64,000 bases of DNA from Viridilinea sp964592425 (lineage in GTDB: Bacteria; Chloroflexota; Chloroflexia; Chloroflexales; Chloroflexaceae): NCBI GenBank assembly GCA_964592425.1, contig CAZQCG010000003.1, positions 144,508-208,507 of the forward strand, written 5' to 3'. The notes under the pieces were generated by a model that saw nothing but the letters and a program-made list of their open reading frames with translations, did no database searches and was not told where the DNA came from. A program made the position numbers and the translations under genes. Within the stretch, counting starts at the first letter, position 1, and the number at the start of each line of letters is the position of its first letter. This document shows positions 1 to 8,603 of the stretch, piece by piece.

Positions 1-147
1 TACGCATCACCCAGGCTCCTTGCGTGGGGCTGCAACTTCGAGTAGAATCGCACGCATCTCAGCGTAGTGATTGTACCATGGCTGGCCCGGGCCGCAGGCG
101 GCTCTTCCGATCTGTGTGCCCGGGCGTAGTATGATCAAGGAGGCCCT
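1..147. other. Contig-edge segment with adapter-like 13-mer
   Basis: No complete gene is seen. A minus-strand reading frame closes with a stop at about 7-9 and could be the 3' end of a gene; its last residues read PWYNHYAEMRAILLEVAAP. Bases 101-113 read GCTCTTCCGATCT, identical to the 3' end of common Illumina adapters, so bases 1-100 may be joined artificially to the rest. The ribosome-binding site AAGGAGG of the first gene lies at about 137-143. Confidence 0.5.
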
Positions 148-1491
148 GTGACGATTGAGCATGACCTGGTTCAGGCTGATCTCGCCCATGTCCTACATCC
201 GCTCTACCACCCGAGCGCACACCAGGCACCGAAAGTCTGGGTCGAAGGACACGGCGCGATCGTGAAGGATGCCAGCGGGAACGAGTATATCGACGGCCTG
301 AGTGGGCTCTGGAACGTCGCCGTCGGCCATGGCCGCGAAGAGTTGGCCCGCGCCGCCTACGAGCAAATGCAGCGTCTGGCCTACTACTCCTCCTACGTCG
401 GCAGCACCAACCCACCGACGATTGAGCTGGCAGCCAGGCTCGCCGAACTCTGCTACCCCTCGATCAACACCTTCTTCTTCACCAGCGGCGGGGCCGAGGC
501 GACAGAGAGCAGCTTTAAGACAGCGCGCTTCTACTGGAAGGCCGTCGGCAAGCCCGAGAAGGTCAAGTTCATCTCGCGCATGAAGGGCTACCATGGTGTC
601 ACGATGGCCGCGATGAGCGCCACCGGCCTGCCAGCCTACTGGCCGATGTTTGAGCCGCGTACACCCGGCTTTGTGCAGATCGACTCACCCTACCCCTACC
701 GCTTTGTCAATCCGACCCCTGAATTGAGCGACGGCGTTGCAGCGGCCAACCTGCTTGAGGCGGCCATTCTACGCGAAGGCCCCGAGACGGTGGCAGGCTT
801 CATTGCCGAGCCGGTGCAAGGAGCCGGGGGGGTTATTCCGCCCCAGGACGACTACTTCCAGCGTGTGCGTGAGATCTGCGACCAGTACGAGGTGCTGCTG
901 ATCGCCGACGAGGTGATCACCGGCTTCGGACGCACCGGGCGCTGGTTCGCGCTTGAGCACTATGGCATCGAGCCTGATATTATGCAGTTCGCCAAGGCGA
1001 TCACCTCAGGCTATGTGCCCCTGGGTGGGATTGGCGTCAGCGACAGCATCCGCGAGGTGATCGACCATGTGCCCGGCGACAAGCGCTGGATGCACGCCTT
1101 CACCTACTCGGGCCACCCCACGACCTGTGCGGTGGCGCTGGCCAACCTGGCCATCATCGAACATGAGGGCCTTGTCGCCCGCGCCGCCGAAGTAGGTGCC
1201 TATATGAACCAGGCCCTCCAGGAGCTTGAAGAACTGCCCACGGTCGGCAATGTGCGCGGCAAAGGCATGATGGCAGCGGTCGAACTGGTCGCCGACAAAA
1301 CGAGCAAAGCACCCTTCCCCGCCTCGGCCAATGTCGGCGGGCGCGTCTTGCAAGAGATGACCCGGCGCGGCCTCTTCACCCGGGTCGTCGGTGATACGAT
1401 CTGCATCGCACCGCCCCTGATCACGCCCGTTGAGACGATCGACCGCCTGGTGCAGATCGTTGGCGAGGCAATTGCGACCGTACAAGGGTAG
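148..1491 (+). CDS. Class III PLP-dependent aminotransferase (omega-amino acid:pyruvate type)
   Basis: Full-length class III (BioA/GabT/omega-transaminase) aminotransferase of 447 residues. The segment SGGAEATESSFKTARFYW, the motif IADEVITGFGRTG and the Schiff-base lysine in FAKAITSGYVPLGG (about Lys283) are all present. The fold transfers an amino group from an omega-amine or beta-amino acid to pyruvate or a keto acid; the substrate cannot be read from sequence. The start is GTG, chosen because AAGGAGG lies at correct spacing upstream. It is followed by a hairpin and then an epimerase-like gene on the same strand. Cytosolic. Confidence 0.9.
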   Translation: MTIEHDLVQADLAHVLHPLYHPSAHQAPKVWVEGHGAIVKDASGNEYIDGLSGLWNVAVGHGREELARAAYEQMQRLAYYSSYVGSTNPPTIELAARLAELCYPSINTFFFTSGGAEATESSFKTARFYWKAVGKPEKVKFISRMKGYHGVTMAAMSATGLPAYWPMFEPRTPGFVQIDSPYPYRFVNPTPELSDGVAAANLLEAAILREGPETVAGFIAEPVQGAGGVIPPQDDYFQRVREICDQYEVLLIADEVITGFGRTGRWFALEHYGIEPDIMQFAKAITSGYVPLGGIGVSDSIREVIDHVPGDKRWMHAFTYSGHPTTCAVALANLAIIEHEGLVARAAEVGAYMNQALQELEELPTVGNVRGKGMMAAVELVADKTSKAPFPASANVGGRVLQEMTRRGLFTRVVGDTICIAPPLITPVETIDRLVQIVGEAIATVQG

Positions 1492-1520
1492 AGCCAGCGG
1501 GAGGGCTCCGTAGCACGAGC

Positions 1521-1557
1521 GTAGGGTCACAGCAGCCAACGGTTGCTACGACCCTAC
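1521..1557 (+). terminator. Hairpin after the aminotransferase
   Basis: Nested inverted repeat: GTAGGGTC/GACCCTAC outside and AGCA/TGCT inside, between two co-directional genes. There is no T-run, so it could be a weak terminator or an mRNA-stabilising hairpin. Confidence 0.4.
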
Positions 1558-1559
1558 AG

Positions 1560-2504
1560 ATGATGATCCAGAACATTATGTCAATCTTAATTGTTCGCGA
1601 GGAGATCGAAGATCAGCCAGTGGTGCGGGTTGAGACCGGCCCGCTGAGTCTGGTGCTTGCCCCAGGGTTGGGGGGTAAGGTTGTCAGCCTGTACGACCGG
1701 CGCAACGGGCGCGAATGGCTGTGGCGCAACCCGCGCATGTCCTTGCGCCCCCACGCGCCGGGGGCGTCCTATGTGCTGGAGGCCGACAGCGGCGGCTGGG
1801 ACGAGTGTTTCCCCACGGTAGCGCCCTGCACGTATCCGCAGCCGCCCTGGGCCGGGCAGCCGATTGCTGACCACGGCGAGCTCTGGTCACAGCCGGCCCA
1901 ACTGACGATCCGCCCGGCTGGCCTGACGATGGAATTCCACTGTATCTGGCAGGGCCATGCCCTGCCCTACCGTTTCGAGCGAACGCTCAGCCTGACCTAC
2001 GGAACGAGCCGGGTTCACTGTGCCTACGCCGTAACGAATCTGGCCGATGCGCCGCTGGCCTTTATCTGGTGCGCCCACCCCTTGATCGCGATTGAGTCGG
2101 GCATGCGCCTGCTCCTACCCGCCACGGCGCGCATGCAGCGCTGGATGGCCATCCCACCCGAGCTACCCGGCCTCAGCTTTGATCCGCTGCCGGGACCTGA
2201 GGCGGCAGGGGCGCTCAAGCTCTGGAGTGAGCCGCTTGAGGAGGGTATGGTTGCCGTGATCGCCCGCGATGGGGCTCTGCGGATGCGCTGGGATGTCACC
2301 CAACTGCCTCAGGTAGCAGTCTGGGCGAACCTGGGTGGGAGCGCCGCCGACGGTGGCCCGCCCTACTACAACCTTGGGCTCGAGCCCTGCATCGGGGCCC
2401 AGGACTCGCTGGAAGAAGCGGTGACCCGCTATGGGTGCTATGCTGAGTTGGCACCCGGGGCCACACGCACATGGTGGCTGGAAGTTGAACTTGAGGGAAG
2501 CTGA
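1560..2504 (+). CDS. Aldose 1-epimerase-like (galactose mutarotase fold) protein
   Basis: A 314-residue beta-rich protein resembling the galactose mutarotase-like superfamily: an N-terminal strand pattern with LAPGLGGKVVSLYDRRNGREWLW, then GGWDECFPTV and DHGELWSQP, where epimerases place sugar-contact residues. Its role is probably binding or epimerising a free or phosphorylated sugar in the cytosol, but catalytic His/Glu assignments are not certain. The start is uncertain: ATG codons at 1560 and 1563 and an in-frame ATG at 1578 (MSILIVREE) all lack a strong ribosome-binding site. Two bases separate it from ppsR, suggesting co-transcription. Confidence 0.6.
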   Translation: MMIQNIMSILIVREEIEDQPVVRVETGPLSLVLAPGLGGKVVSLYDRRNGREWLWRNPRMSLRPHAPGASYVLEADSGGWDECFPTVAPCTYPQPPWAGQPIADHGELWSQPAQLTIRPAGLTMEFHCIWQGHALPYRFERTLSLTYGTSRVHCAYAVTNLADAPLAFIWCAHPLIAIESGMRLLLPATARMQRWMAIPPELPGLSFDPLPGPEAAGALKLWSEPLEEGMVAVIARDGALRMRWDVTQLPQVAVWANLGGSAADGGPPYYNLGLEPCIGAQDSLEEAVTRYGCYAELAPGATRTWWLEVELEGS

Positions 2505-2506
2505 TC

Positions 2507-3355
2507 ATGGTCAACCTGGCCCAGGCTAACGAGGCGTTACCGCCGATCTTTATCATCTCGGGCGGCGCGGGTGCCCTTGGCAAACATATCGCCCGCATCG
2601 CCCTGGCCCAGTTTCCAGGGCTGACCCCCCAGGTGATCGTTATTCCACAGATTAGCCAGGTCGAACAACTCGGCCCGGCCCTCGCCCAGGTAGGGGAACG
2701 CCAGGGGGTCATCCTACATACGATGGTCGATCCAGTGATGCGCAACGCCCTGGAGCGCCTGGCAGGCGAGCGTGGGCTGGTACTGATCGACACGATCGGT
2801 CTGCCGCTTGAACGCCTGGCGGAGTTCTTTGGGCGGCAGCCCCTGGGCGTGCCCGGACTCTACCAGCGCCAGCACGAAGCCTACCTCGAGCGGATCAAGG
2901 CCATCGAGTATACGGTCGACCATGACGATGGACGCAATCCCCACGAGCTCGACCAGGCCGACGTTGTCCTCACCGGGGTCTCGCGAGTGGGCAAGACGCC
3001 CCTGAGTATGTATATGGGCGTACTAGGCTGGAAGGTAGCCAACGTGCCCCTGGTGCGCCAGGTACCACCCCCACGCCAACTCTTCGAGATCGACCGTCGC
3101 CGGGTGATCGGCTTGACGATCGATGGCGACGTTCTGGGCCACCACCGTCGCTGGCGTAACCAGGCCTTTGGCGGCACGGCCGGTGCCAGCTACACCGCTG
3201 CAGATGAGCTGGAAGAGGAGCTGCGTACGGCACGCAAGGTCTTCCGCCAGGGCGGTTTTAGCGTGGTTAATGTGACCAACAAACCCATCGAAGAGACGGC
3301 TGACCAGGTGATTGCACTGATCAGCCGCTACTTCGAGCACCGCATCGTGACCTAG
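2507..3355 (+). CDS. ppsR: Pyruvate, phosphate dikinase regulatory protein (kinase/pyrophosphorylase, DUF299)
   Basis: A 282-residue member of the DUF299 family, bifunctional ADP-dependent kinase and Pi-dependent pyrophosphorylase enzymes that switch pyruvate,phosphate dikinase or PEP synthase off and on by threonine phosphorylation. The family P-loop-like motif GVSRVGKTPLSMYMG lies near residues 155-170, and the ending QVIALISRYF is typical. Length matches the family. It lies downstream of the epimerase-like gene with a 2-bp gap. The dikinase target is not in the window. Control of PEP formation suits an organism that fixes carbon through propionyl-CoA. Confidence 0.92.
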   Translation: MVNLAQANEALPPIFIISGGAGALGKHIARIALAQFPGLTPQVIVIPQISQVEQLGPALAQVGERQGVILHTMVDPVMRNALERLAGERGLVLIDTIGLPLERLAEFFGRQPLGVPGLYQRQHEAYLERIKAIEYTVDHDDGRNPHELDQADVVLTGVSRVGKTPLSMYMGVLGWKVANVPLVRQVPPPRQLFEIDRRRVIGLTIDGDVLGHHRRWRNQAFGGTAGASYTAADELEEELRTARKVFRQGGFSVVNVTNKPIEETADQVIALISRYFEHRIVT

Positions 3356-3368
3356 ACTACGCGCAGCA

Positions 3369-5258
3369 TTATGCCGCCGCTGGCTGCTCTTCGCTACGAA
3401 ACTGGCTCATATAGAGATCGTAGTAGGCCCCCCGCAGGGCCAGCAACTCGTTGTGGGTACCGCGCTCGATGATCTGGCCATCGCGCACCATCAGCACCAG
3501 GTCGGCATTGCGAATGGTGCTCAGGCGGTGGGCGATCACGAAGCTGGTGCGCCCGGCCAGCATCTGGTCAAAGGCATGCTGGATTAACCGTTCGGTGCGC
3601 GTATCGACACTGCTGGTCGCCTCGTCAAGGATGAGGATGCGCGGGTTGGCCAGGGCCGCCCGGGCAATCGCGATCAACTGGCGCTGACCCTGACTCAAGC
3701 CGGTGCCCCGCTCACCGAGGACGGTCTGGTAACTGTTGGGCAGGCGCTCGATAAAAGCATCGGCGGACACGAGTTTGGCCGCCGCAATCACCTCTGCGTC
3801 ACTGGCCTCAATCCGCCCGTAACGGATGTTGTTGAGCACCGTGTCAGAGAAGAGAAAAGCATCCTGGAGCACAATGCCGATCTGGCTGCGTAGGCTGGCC
3901 TGGCTCACCTCGCGCACATCATGGCCGTCGATGCTGACCCTACCGCCGGATACCTCGTAAAAGCGGGGAATGAGATTGACGATGGTCGTCTTACCGGCCC
4001 CGGTCGGCCCGACGATAGCCACCATCTGACCGGGCTCGGCCACAAAGCTGACCCCACGCAGCACCGGCTCGCCGGGTTTATACTCGGCATGAACCTGGTC
4101 GAAGACGACGCGCCCGTTGATCAGCGGCAGAGCGGGCGCGGCAGGCCGATCCACAATCTCGGGCTGCAGGTTGAGCAGCCCAAAGATCCGCTCACCGCCG
4201 GCCACGGCACTCTGCAGGTTCGTCCAGAGCACGGCAATCTGCTGGATGGGCTGGTTGAAGCGCTGCACATACTGGATAAAAGCGAAGACCGTGCCAAGGG
4301 AGATCACAGCGGTGCCGAAGAGGGGTTGGTTGCGCATGGCGCTCAGACCACCCACTACGACCACCAGGGCCAGGGCCACATAACCGAGGGCCTCGAGCAC
4401 CGGGTTGAGCGCGCTGGTGAAGCTGGCGGCGCGCACATTGGCGTCACGGTTAGCCGCATTGGCCCGCCGGAACTGTGCAATACTCTCCTCCTCACGGTTA
4501 AACGCCTGTACCTCGCGCACCCCCGCAATGCTCTCCTGCAGACCGGCATTCACGCTCCCCATCTCCTGGCGGCTCTTGCGAAACGCCTTGCGGGCCTGGC
4601 CCGAAAAGTAGATCGTCGCCCAGGCCATCAACGGAGCCACACTCAGGCTGAGCAAAGCGTAAGGCACATTGGTCGCCAGCATCAGGCCGCCGGTGATCAG
4701 CAGTTGCAAGATCCCGCTCACCACGCTGAGCAGGGCAAAGCCGAGCACCTGCTGGATGGTATCGGTATCACTGGTGATCCGACTCATAACATTTCCGGCC
4801 TCATTGCGCGCGTAGAAGCTGAGCGAGAGGCGGTGGATCTGTGCGAAGGTATCTTCGCGCATCCGGCGCAGCGCTCGCTGGCCGGCCCAGTTCATACTGA
4901 AAAAAGCCAGGCCCTGCAGCATTGAGCCGCCAACGAAGAGCACCACTAGCAGCAGCACCAGCCTGGTCAGCCCGGCCATACGCAGCGTGCTATCGCTGAC
5001 CGCCGCCGGCTCGAACCAGCAATTTGCTCCATTGGGCAGCAGATAACAATCGACCGCCTGACCGATAAAAGGTGCCGTCCCAACCTGCATCACCGTCGCC
5101 GCCAGAATGAGCAGCAAAGTCAGCGCCACCGCGTACCACCAGGGCCGCAGATAGGCCCAGAAGCGCACCAGGGTCGCCCCGACCCGTTTCGGCTTATCGA
5201 TTTCCGTATTGAGCATGCGGCCGGGGCCGCCGGGACCACCCATCATCATGGTTGTCAT
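3369..5258 (-). CDS. ABC exporter half-transporter (TMD-NBD), second of pair
   Basis: A 629-residue type IV ABC exporter half: six predicted membrane helices in the first 340 residues, then an ATPase domain with Walker A GPTGAGKTT (about residue 417), signature LSQGQRQLIAIARAAL and Walker B ILILDEATSSVD. The signature carries Gln in place of the second Gly of LSGGQ, as seen in many heterodimeric exporters. The ATG at 5258 is preceded by GGAAGGA. It lies 22 bp after the partner gene and is read in the same direction, so the two probably form a heterodimer. Part of a marR-led operon that likely exports a drug, lipid or toxic compound. Confidence 0.9.
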   Translation of the reverse strand: MTTMMMGGPGGPGRMLNTEIDKPKRVGATLVRFWAYLRPWWYAVALTLLLILAATVMQVGTAPFIGQAVDCYLLPNGANCWFEPAAVSDSTLRMAGLTRLVLLLVVLFVGGSMLQGLAFFSMNWAGQRALRRMREDTFAQIHRLSLSFYARNEAGNVMSRITSDTDTIQQVLGFALLSVVSGILQLLITGGLMLATNVPYALLSLSVAPLMAWATIYFSGQARKAFRKSRQEMGSVNAGLQESIAGVREVQAFNREEESIAQFRRANAANRDANVRAASFTSALNPVLEALGYVALALVVVVGGLSAMRNQPLFGTAVISLGTVFAFIQYVQRFNQPIQQIAVLWTNLQSAVAGGERIFGLLNLQPEIVDRPAAPALPLINGRVVFDQVHAEYKPGEPVLRGVSFVAEPGQMVAIVGPTGAGKTTIVNLIPRFYEVSGGRVSIDGHDVREVSQASLRSQIGIVLQDAFLFSDTVLNNIRYGRIEASDAEVIAAAKLVSADAFIERLPNSYQTVLGERGTGLSQGQRQLIAIARAALANPRILILDEATSSVDTRTERLIQHAFDQMLAGRTSFVIAHRLSTIRNADLVLMVRDGQIIERGTHNELLALRGAYYDLYMSQFRSEEQPAAA

Positions 5259-5280
5259 TCCTTCCGTCGCTGCATCGATC

Positions 5281-7071
5281 CTAACTCAACTGGGAATGGT
5301 AGATCTCCGCATAGATCGGGCTGTTTTCCATCAATTCGCTATGGGTGCCGCTAGCGACCAGGCGGCCCTGGTCAAGGACGAGGATCTGGTCGGCGCTGAG
5401 TACCGTGCTGATGCGCTGGGCAATCACGAAGCTGGTACGGCCATGCATCAAGCGGTCAAGGGCGGCCTGGATCACACGCTCGGTCTGCAGATCGACACTA
5501 CTGGTCGAGTCGTCGAGGATGAGCAGGCGCGGATCGAGCAACAGGGCGCGGGCGATAGCGATACGCTGCTTCTGGCCGCCCGAGAGGGTCACACCGCGCT
5601 CACCGACGCGGGTGTCGTAGCCTTCGGGGAAGCTCAGAATGAAATCGTGGGCGGCAGCAGCCTGCGCTGCCGCGCTGATCGCCGCATCGTCGGCGTCGGG
5701 CCGGCCAAAGGCGATATTCTCGCGGATCGTCCCGCTGAAGAGGTTGCTCTCTTGCAGCACGATGCCGATCTGGCTACGCAGGCTGTCAATGGTGACTGAG
5801 CGTACATCGTGGCCATCGATCAGCACCGCGCCAGCGCTCACATCGTAAAAGCGTGGCAGCAGGTTGATAATACTCGTCTTGCCGCTGCCGGTCGCGCCGA
5901 GCAGGGCCACCATCTGACCCGGCTCGGCCACAAAGCTCAACTCGCGCAGCACTGGCTCACCGCCCAGGTAACGCAGGCTCACCTCGCGCAGCTCCACGCG
6001 GCCCGCGATCGGCGGCATCTCAATCGCATCGGGCCGGTCGCTGATCGTACTCTCAGCGTCAAGCACCTCAAAGATGCGCCCGGCCGAAGCCGAGGCCTGG
6101 GCCATCAGGGCGATCACAAAGCCGAGCTGACCGAGGGGAAAGAAGACATAGACCAGGTAGAGGCTGAACTTCTGATAGGCCCCCAGGTCAAGTGTGCCAG
6201 CCATGATCTGGCGGCCACCGAAATAGAGAATAGCCGCCTGGCCGATCTGGGCCACCAGAAAGACCACCGGGAAGAGGAAGGAGAAGATCCGACTGACACG
6301 CAGCTGCTGCTCCATCAGCGCCGTCGCCGCCGTATCAAAGCGCTGCTCCTCGTAGGGCTCACGAGCAAAGGCCTTGACGACCTTGAGCCCCGAGACATTC
6401 TCCTGCAGAATCGTGTTCAGCACGGAAAGCTTCTGCTGAACCACCATAAAAAGCGGCTGGCTGACTCGCCCAAAGACGATGAAAACCACCAGGGCAATCG
6501 GCAGCAACGGCAAGACGACCAGGGTTAGTTGCAAATTGGTGAAGGCCAGGATTATCAGCGCACCCGTCAGCAACAAGAACGACTGGGCCGTCATAATCAG
6601 GCCCTGGGCGATGAAGGTGCGCAGACGTTCGACATCATCAGTGGCACGGATCATCAACTGGCCGGTCTGATTCTGATCGTAGTAGCTGAAGGAGAGGCGC
6701 TGGATCTTGCTGAAGATGGCATTACGCAGGTCAAAGGCCAGGCCCTGGCTGGTACTCTCAGACATAAATGCCTGGAGGAAGGAGAAGGCCCCGCGTAGCA
6801 GCGCAAAGAGCAAGATCAGCCCGGCTGCGTTGAAGAGGGCCTGTTCGGCAGCCGACCCACCCACAGTTGAGGCCTGGGTCACTGCGTCGATCATTGCCTG
6901 GACAAGGATGGGGACGGCCAGCTGGGCCAGGGTGGCGATCACCAGGGCCCCATAGGCAAGCGTGGCCGTGCGCCGTTGCCCACCCAGGTAGCGAATGGCG
7001 CGCCCCAGCGTACCCGGGGTCATGCGCGACCGAGTGGCAGGGCCGCCGGGCCGGGTCATTGGTGCCTGCAC
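5281..7071 (-). CDS. ABC exporter half-transporter (TMD-NBD), first of pair
   Basis: A 596-residue ABC exporter half with an N-terminal six-helix membrane domain and an ATPase domain: Walker A GATGSGKTS (about residue 393), signature LSGGQKQRIAIARALL and Walker B LLILDDSTSSVD. The residue after the Walker B Asp is Asp rather than the catalytic Glu, which indicates a degenerate ATP site and fits a heterodimer in which the partner supplies the Glu (LDEATSSVD). The GTG start at 7071 is preceded by AAGGAAGG. It lies 18 bp after marR and 22 bp before the partner gene. Confidence 0.9.
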   Translation of the reverse strand: MQAPMTRPGGPATRSRMTPGTLGRAIRYLGGQRRTATLAYGALVIATLAQLAVPILVQAMIDAVTQASTVGGSAAEQALFNAAGLILLFALLRGAFSFLQAFMSESTSQGLAFDLRNAIFSKIQRLSFSYYDQNQTGQLMIRATDDVERLRTFIAQGLIMTAQSFLLLTGALIILAFTNLQLTLVVLPLLPIALVVFIVFGRVSQPLFMVVQQKLSVLNTILQENVSGLKVVKAFAREPYEEQRFDTAATALMEQQLRVSRIFSFLFPVVFLVAQIGQAAILYFGGRQIMAGTLDLGAYQKFSLYLVYVFFPLGQLGFVIALMAQASASAGRIFEVLDAESTISDRPDAIEMPPIAGRVELREVSLRYLGGEPVLRELSFVAEPGQMVALLGATGSGKTSIINLLPRFYDVSAGAVLIDGHDVRSVTIDSLRSQIGIVLQESNLFSGTIRENIAFGRPDADDAAISAAAQAAAAHDFILSFPEGYDTRVGERGVTLSGGQKQRIAIARALLLDPRLLILDDSTSSVDLQTERVIQAALDRLMHGRTSFVIAQRISTVLSADQILVLDQGRLVASGTHSELMENSPIYAEIYHSQLS

Positions 7072-7089
7072 AATAGAACCTTCCTTGGC

Positions 7090-7521
7090 TTAGGGTTGCG
7101 ACTCAAGCGCCCGCTCAAGCAGATCAAGCAAATGCGCCTGTTCGATAAGGCTCAGGCGTTTGAGCAAGCTACGCATACGTTCAAGCTGTTCGGCATAGAG
7201 GGCGGCGTAGAGCGCCTGGCCCTCGGCAGTCAGTTCAACTAAGACGACCCGGCTATCTTCGGTGTGCGGCCGCCGGGCCACCAGCCCGGTCGCCACGAGG
7301 CGGCGGGTCAGCGCCGTGAGCGAAGGCGGCTTGATACAGAGCTGATCAGCCAGGTCTTTCATCGCTAGCGCCTGGCCGTGGTGCAGACTGCGCAGCACCC
7401 GCAGATGCGAGGGTGAAAGTTCAAGCATGTGGAGGCGGCTCAAGGCTGGCCCGAGCACCTGCGGGCGCAGACGCTCGAACAGATGTAACAGGCGCACCGC
7501 AGGTTGCTCGTCGTCGCTCAT
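7090..7521 (-). CDS. MarR-family transcriptional regulator
   Basis: A 143-residue winged-helix protein of MarR size. The recognition region reads KDLADQLCIKPPSLTALTRRLVATGLV and is followed by the wing RRPHTEDSRVVLVELTAEG, both classical for MarR. It is first in an operon with two ABC exporter genes. A perfect inverted repeat sits 6 bp upstream of its start codon, so autorepression and ligand-induced derepression of the exporter are likely. The inducing ligand is unknown. Confidence 0.92.
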   Translation of the reverse strand: MSDDEQPAVRLLHLFERLRPQVLGPALSRLHMLELSPSHLRVLRSLHHGQALAMKDLADQLCIKPPSLTALTRRLVATGLVARRPHTEDSRVVLVELTAEGQALYAALYAEQLERMRSLLKRLSLIEQAHLLDLLERALESQP

Positions 7522-7527
7522 TGCATC

Positions 7528-7548
7528 ATTTAGTTAGTTGAACTAAAT
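7528..7548 (-). promoter_or_regulatory. MarR operator
   Basis: Perfect inverted repeat ATTTAGTT-AGTTG-AACTAAAT immediately upstream of the marR start codon. A TATGAT hexamer on the minus strand (7550-7555) could be the -10 element. The position would block transcription of marR and the exporter genes. Confidence 0.7.
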
Positions 7549-7618
7549 ATCATAGAGGCAGGGTAACAGATTTTGCTGAGCGCGTCAAGGATCGGTATGA
7601 GAGCGACATAGCCCTGTA

Positions 7619-7648
7619 TTGCAGAAGAGGCCCAACCACCGCTATACT
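7619..7648 (+). promoter_or_regulatory. Candidate sigma-70-type promoter
   Basis: TTGCAG, 18 bp spacer, TATACT upstream of the 7788 gene. The -10 is good and the -35 weak. If used, the palindromic element at 7678-7745 would lie in the 5' untranslated region. Confidence 0.35.
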
Positions 7649-7677
7649 ATGCCAAACTAGTACAGCTTTAACCGCAG

Positions 7678-7745
7678 AAGTAACGCTGTGAGACCTGACA
7701 GGTCTGCGAGACCTGTCAGGTCTGGCGCAGGTAACAGCGTTACTT
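7678..7745. repeat. Nested palindromic repeat, copy A
   Basis: The core hairpin has arms GACCTGACAGGTCT / AGACCTGTCAGGTC with loop GCG (7692-7722). It is enclosed by an outer perfect 12-bp inverted repeat AAGTAACGCTGT / ACAGCGTTACTT (7678-7689 and 7734-7745), which extends to about 16 bp with one mismatch. A related core occurs at 34106-34138. Confidence 0.85.
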
Positions 7746-7787
7746 TTGCTCTACTGCGCCTTCACCCAGAGGCAGAAAGAGCATGTG

Positions 7788-8603
7788 ATGCATACAAACT
7801 TCCAGCCGGAAACACATGGCTACCAGTTTATCAACGCGTGGAAGTTGAAACCCGCTGAGCACGCTGCGGCCCGCCAGAGTCTCAGCCGGGCCACCGGCGA
7901 AGCACTTGAGGCCACAGGGGCCAACGACCCATTCGGGCTGTTACGGGGTATGGTTGGGCCGCAGATCGAGGGCTGGATCGAGGCCAGCCTGCCTGATTAC
8001 TACGGGCTTTGTGGGGGCATGGCCTTCTCGGCGGCCGATCACTTTCGGGCTGGCAAGCCTGTGCCACATGGCTCCGATCCGCGCCACACGCCTGACAGCG
8101 ACGATCCCGACGAGAAACCGATCCGCGACTATCTCTGGCAACGCCAGTTGGAGAGCCTGCAACCCAATGCTGGCGTGTTACTCTCATGGATGGTCATGCT
8201 GCACCTACCACTGCCAGGAGCCGGGCCAGCCTGGCTGCGTGACCGCACCCGCGAGCAACTGAAGAACCTTGAGCTCTTTCTGGCCCACGGTCCCTGGCCG
8301 ATCTGCCTGATCGGCAGCTCGCTGTCACCCTTCGACAATCACCAGGTCCTAGCCATCGGGGTCGAACAGGGCGACAGTGAGAGCGGCACCCTTTTTCTCT
8401 ATGACTCAAACGGGCCGGGGCGCACGCAGACCATCCAGATCGATCTGCGCAGCGCGCCGATCAGTGCCGTCGAGAGCAACCCCAACCCGGCCCGCGGCCC
8501 CCTGCGTGGCTTTTTCTGTATGCACTACACGCCTGAGACCCCGCCCGACCTTGGGCTGGGCCACCGGCCCCACCCCGACCAACGCCACCCGGAGCGGACG
8601 TGA
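7788..8603 (+). CDS. Hypothetical protein with papain-like Cys/His/Asp pattern
   Basis: A 271-residue soluble protein from the ATG at 7788; an in-frame TTG at 7746 is less likely because it lies beside the repeat. No named family is recognised with confidence. Three spaced segments suggest a papain-like fold: Cys in YYGLCGGMAFSAADHF (near residue 76), His in FDNHQVLAIG (near 185) and Asp/Asn in LYDSNGPG (near 205). The order Cys-His-Asp/Asn is that of papain-like peptidases and transglutaminases. There is no signal peptide. The stop overlaps the start of the GT87 gene by 4 bp, indicating translational coupling. Function remains inferred. Confidence 0.6.
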   Translation: MHTNFQPETHGYQFINAWKLKPAEHAAARQSLSRATGEALEATGANDPFGLLRGMVGPQIEGWIEASLPDYYGLCGGMAFSAADHFRAGKPVPHGSDPRHTPDSDDPDEKPIRDYLWQRQLESLQPNAGVLLSWMVMLHLPLPGAGPAWLRDRTREQLKNLELFLAHGPWPICLIGSSLSPFDNHQVLAIGVEQGDSESGTLFLYDSNGPGRTQTIQIDLRSAPISAVESNPNPARGPLRGFFCMHYTPETPPDLGLGHRPHPDQRHPERT

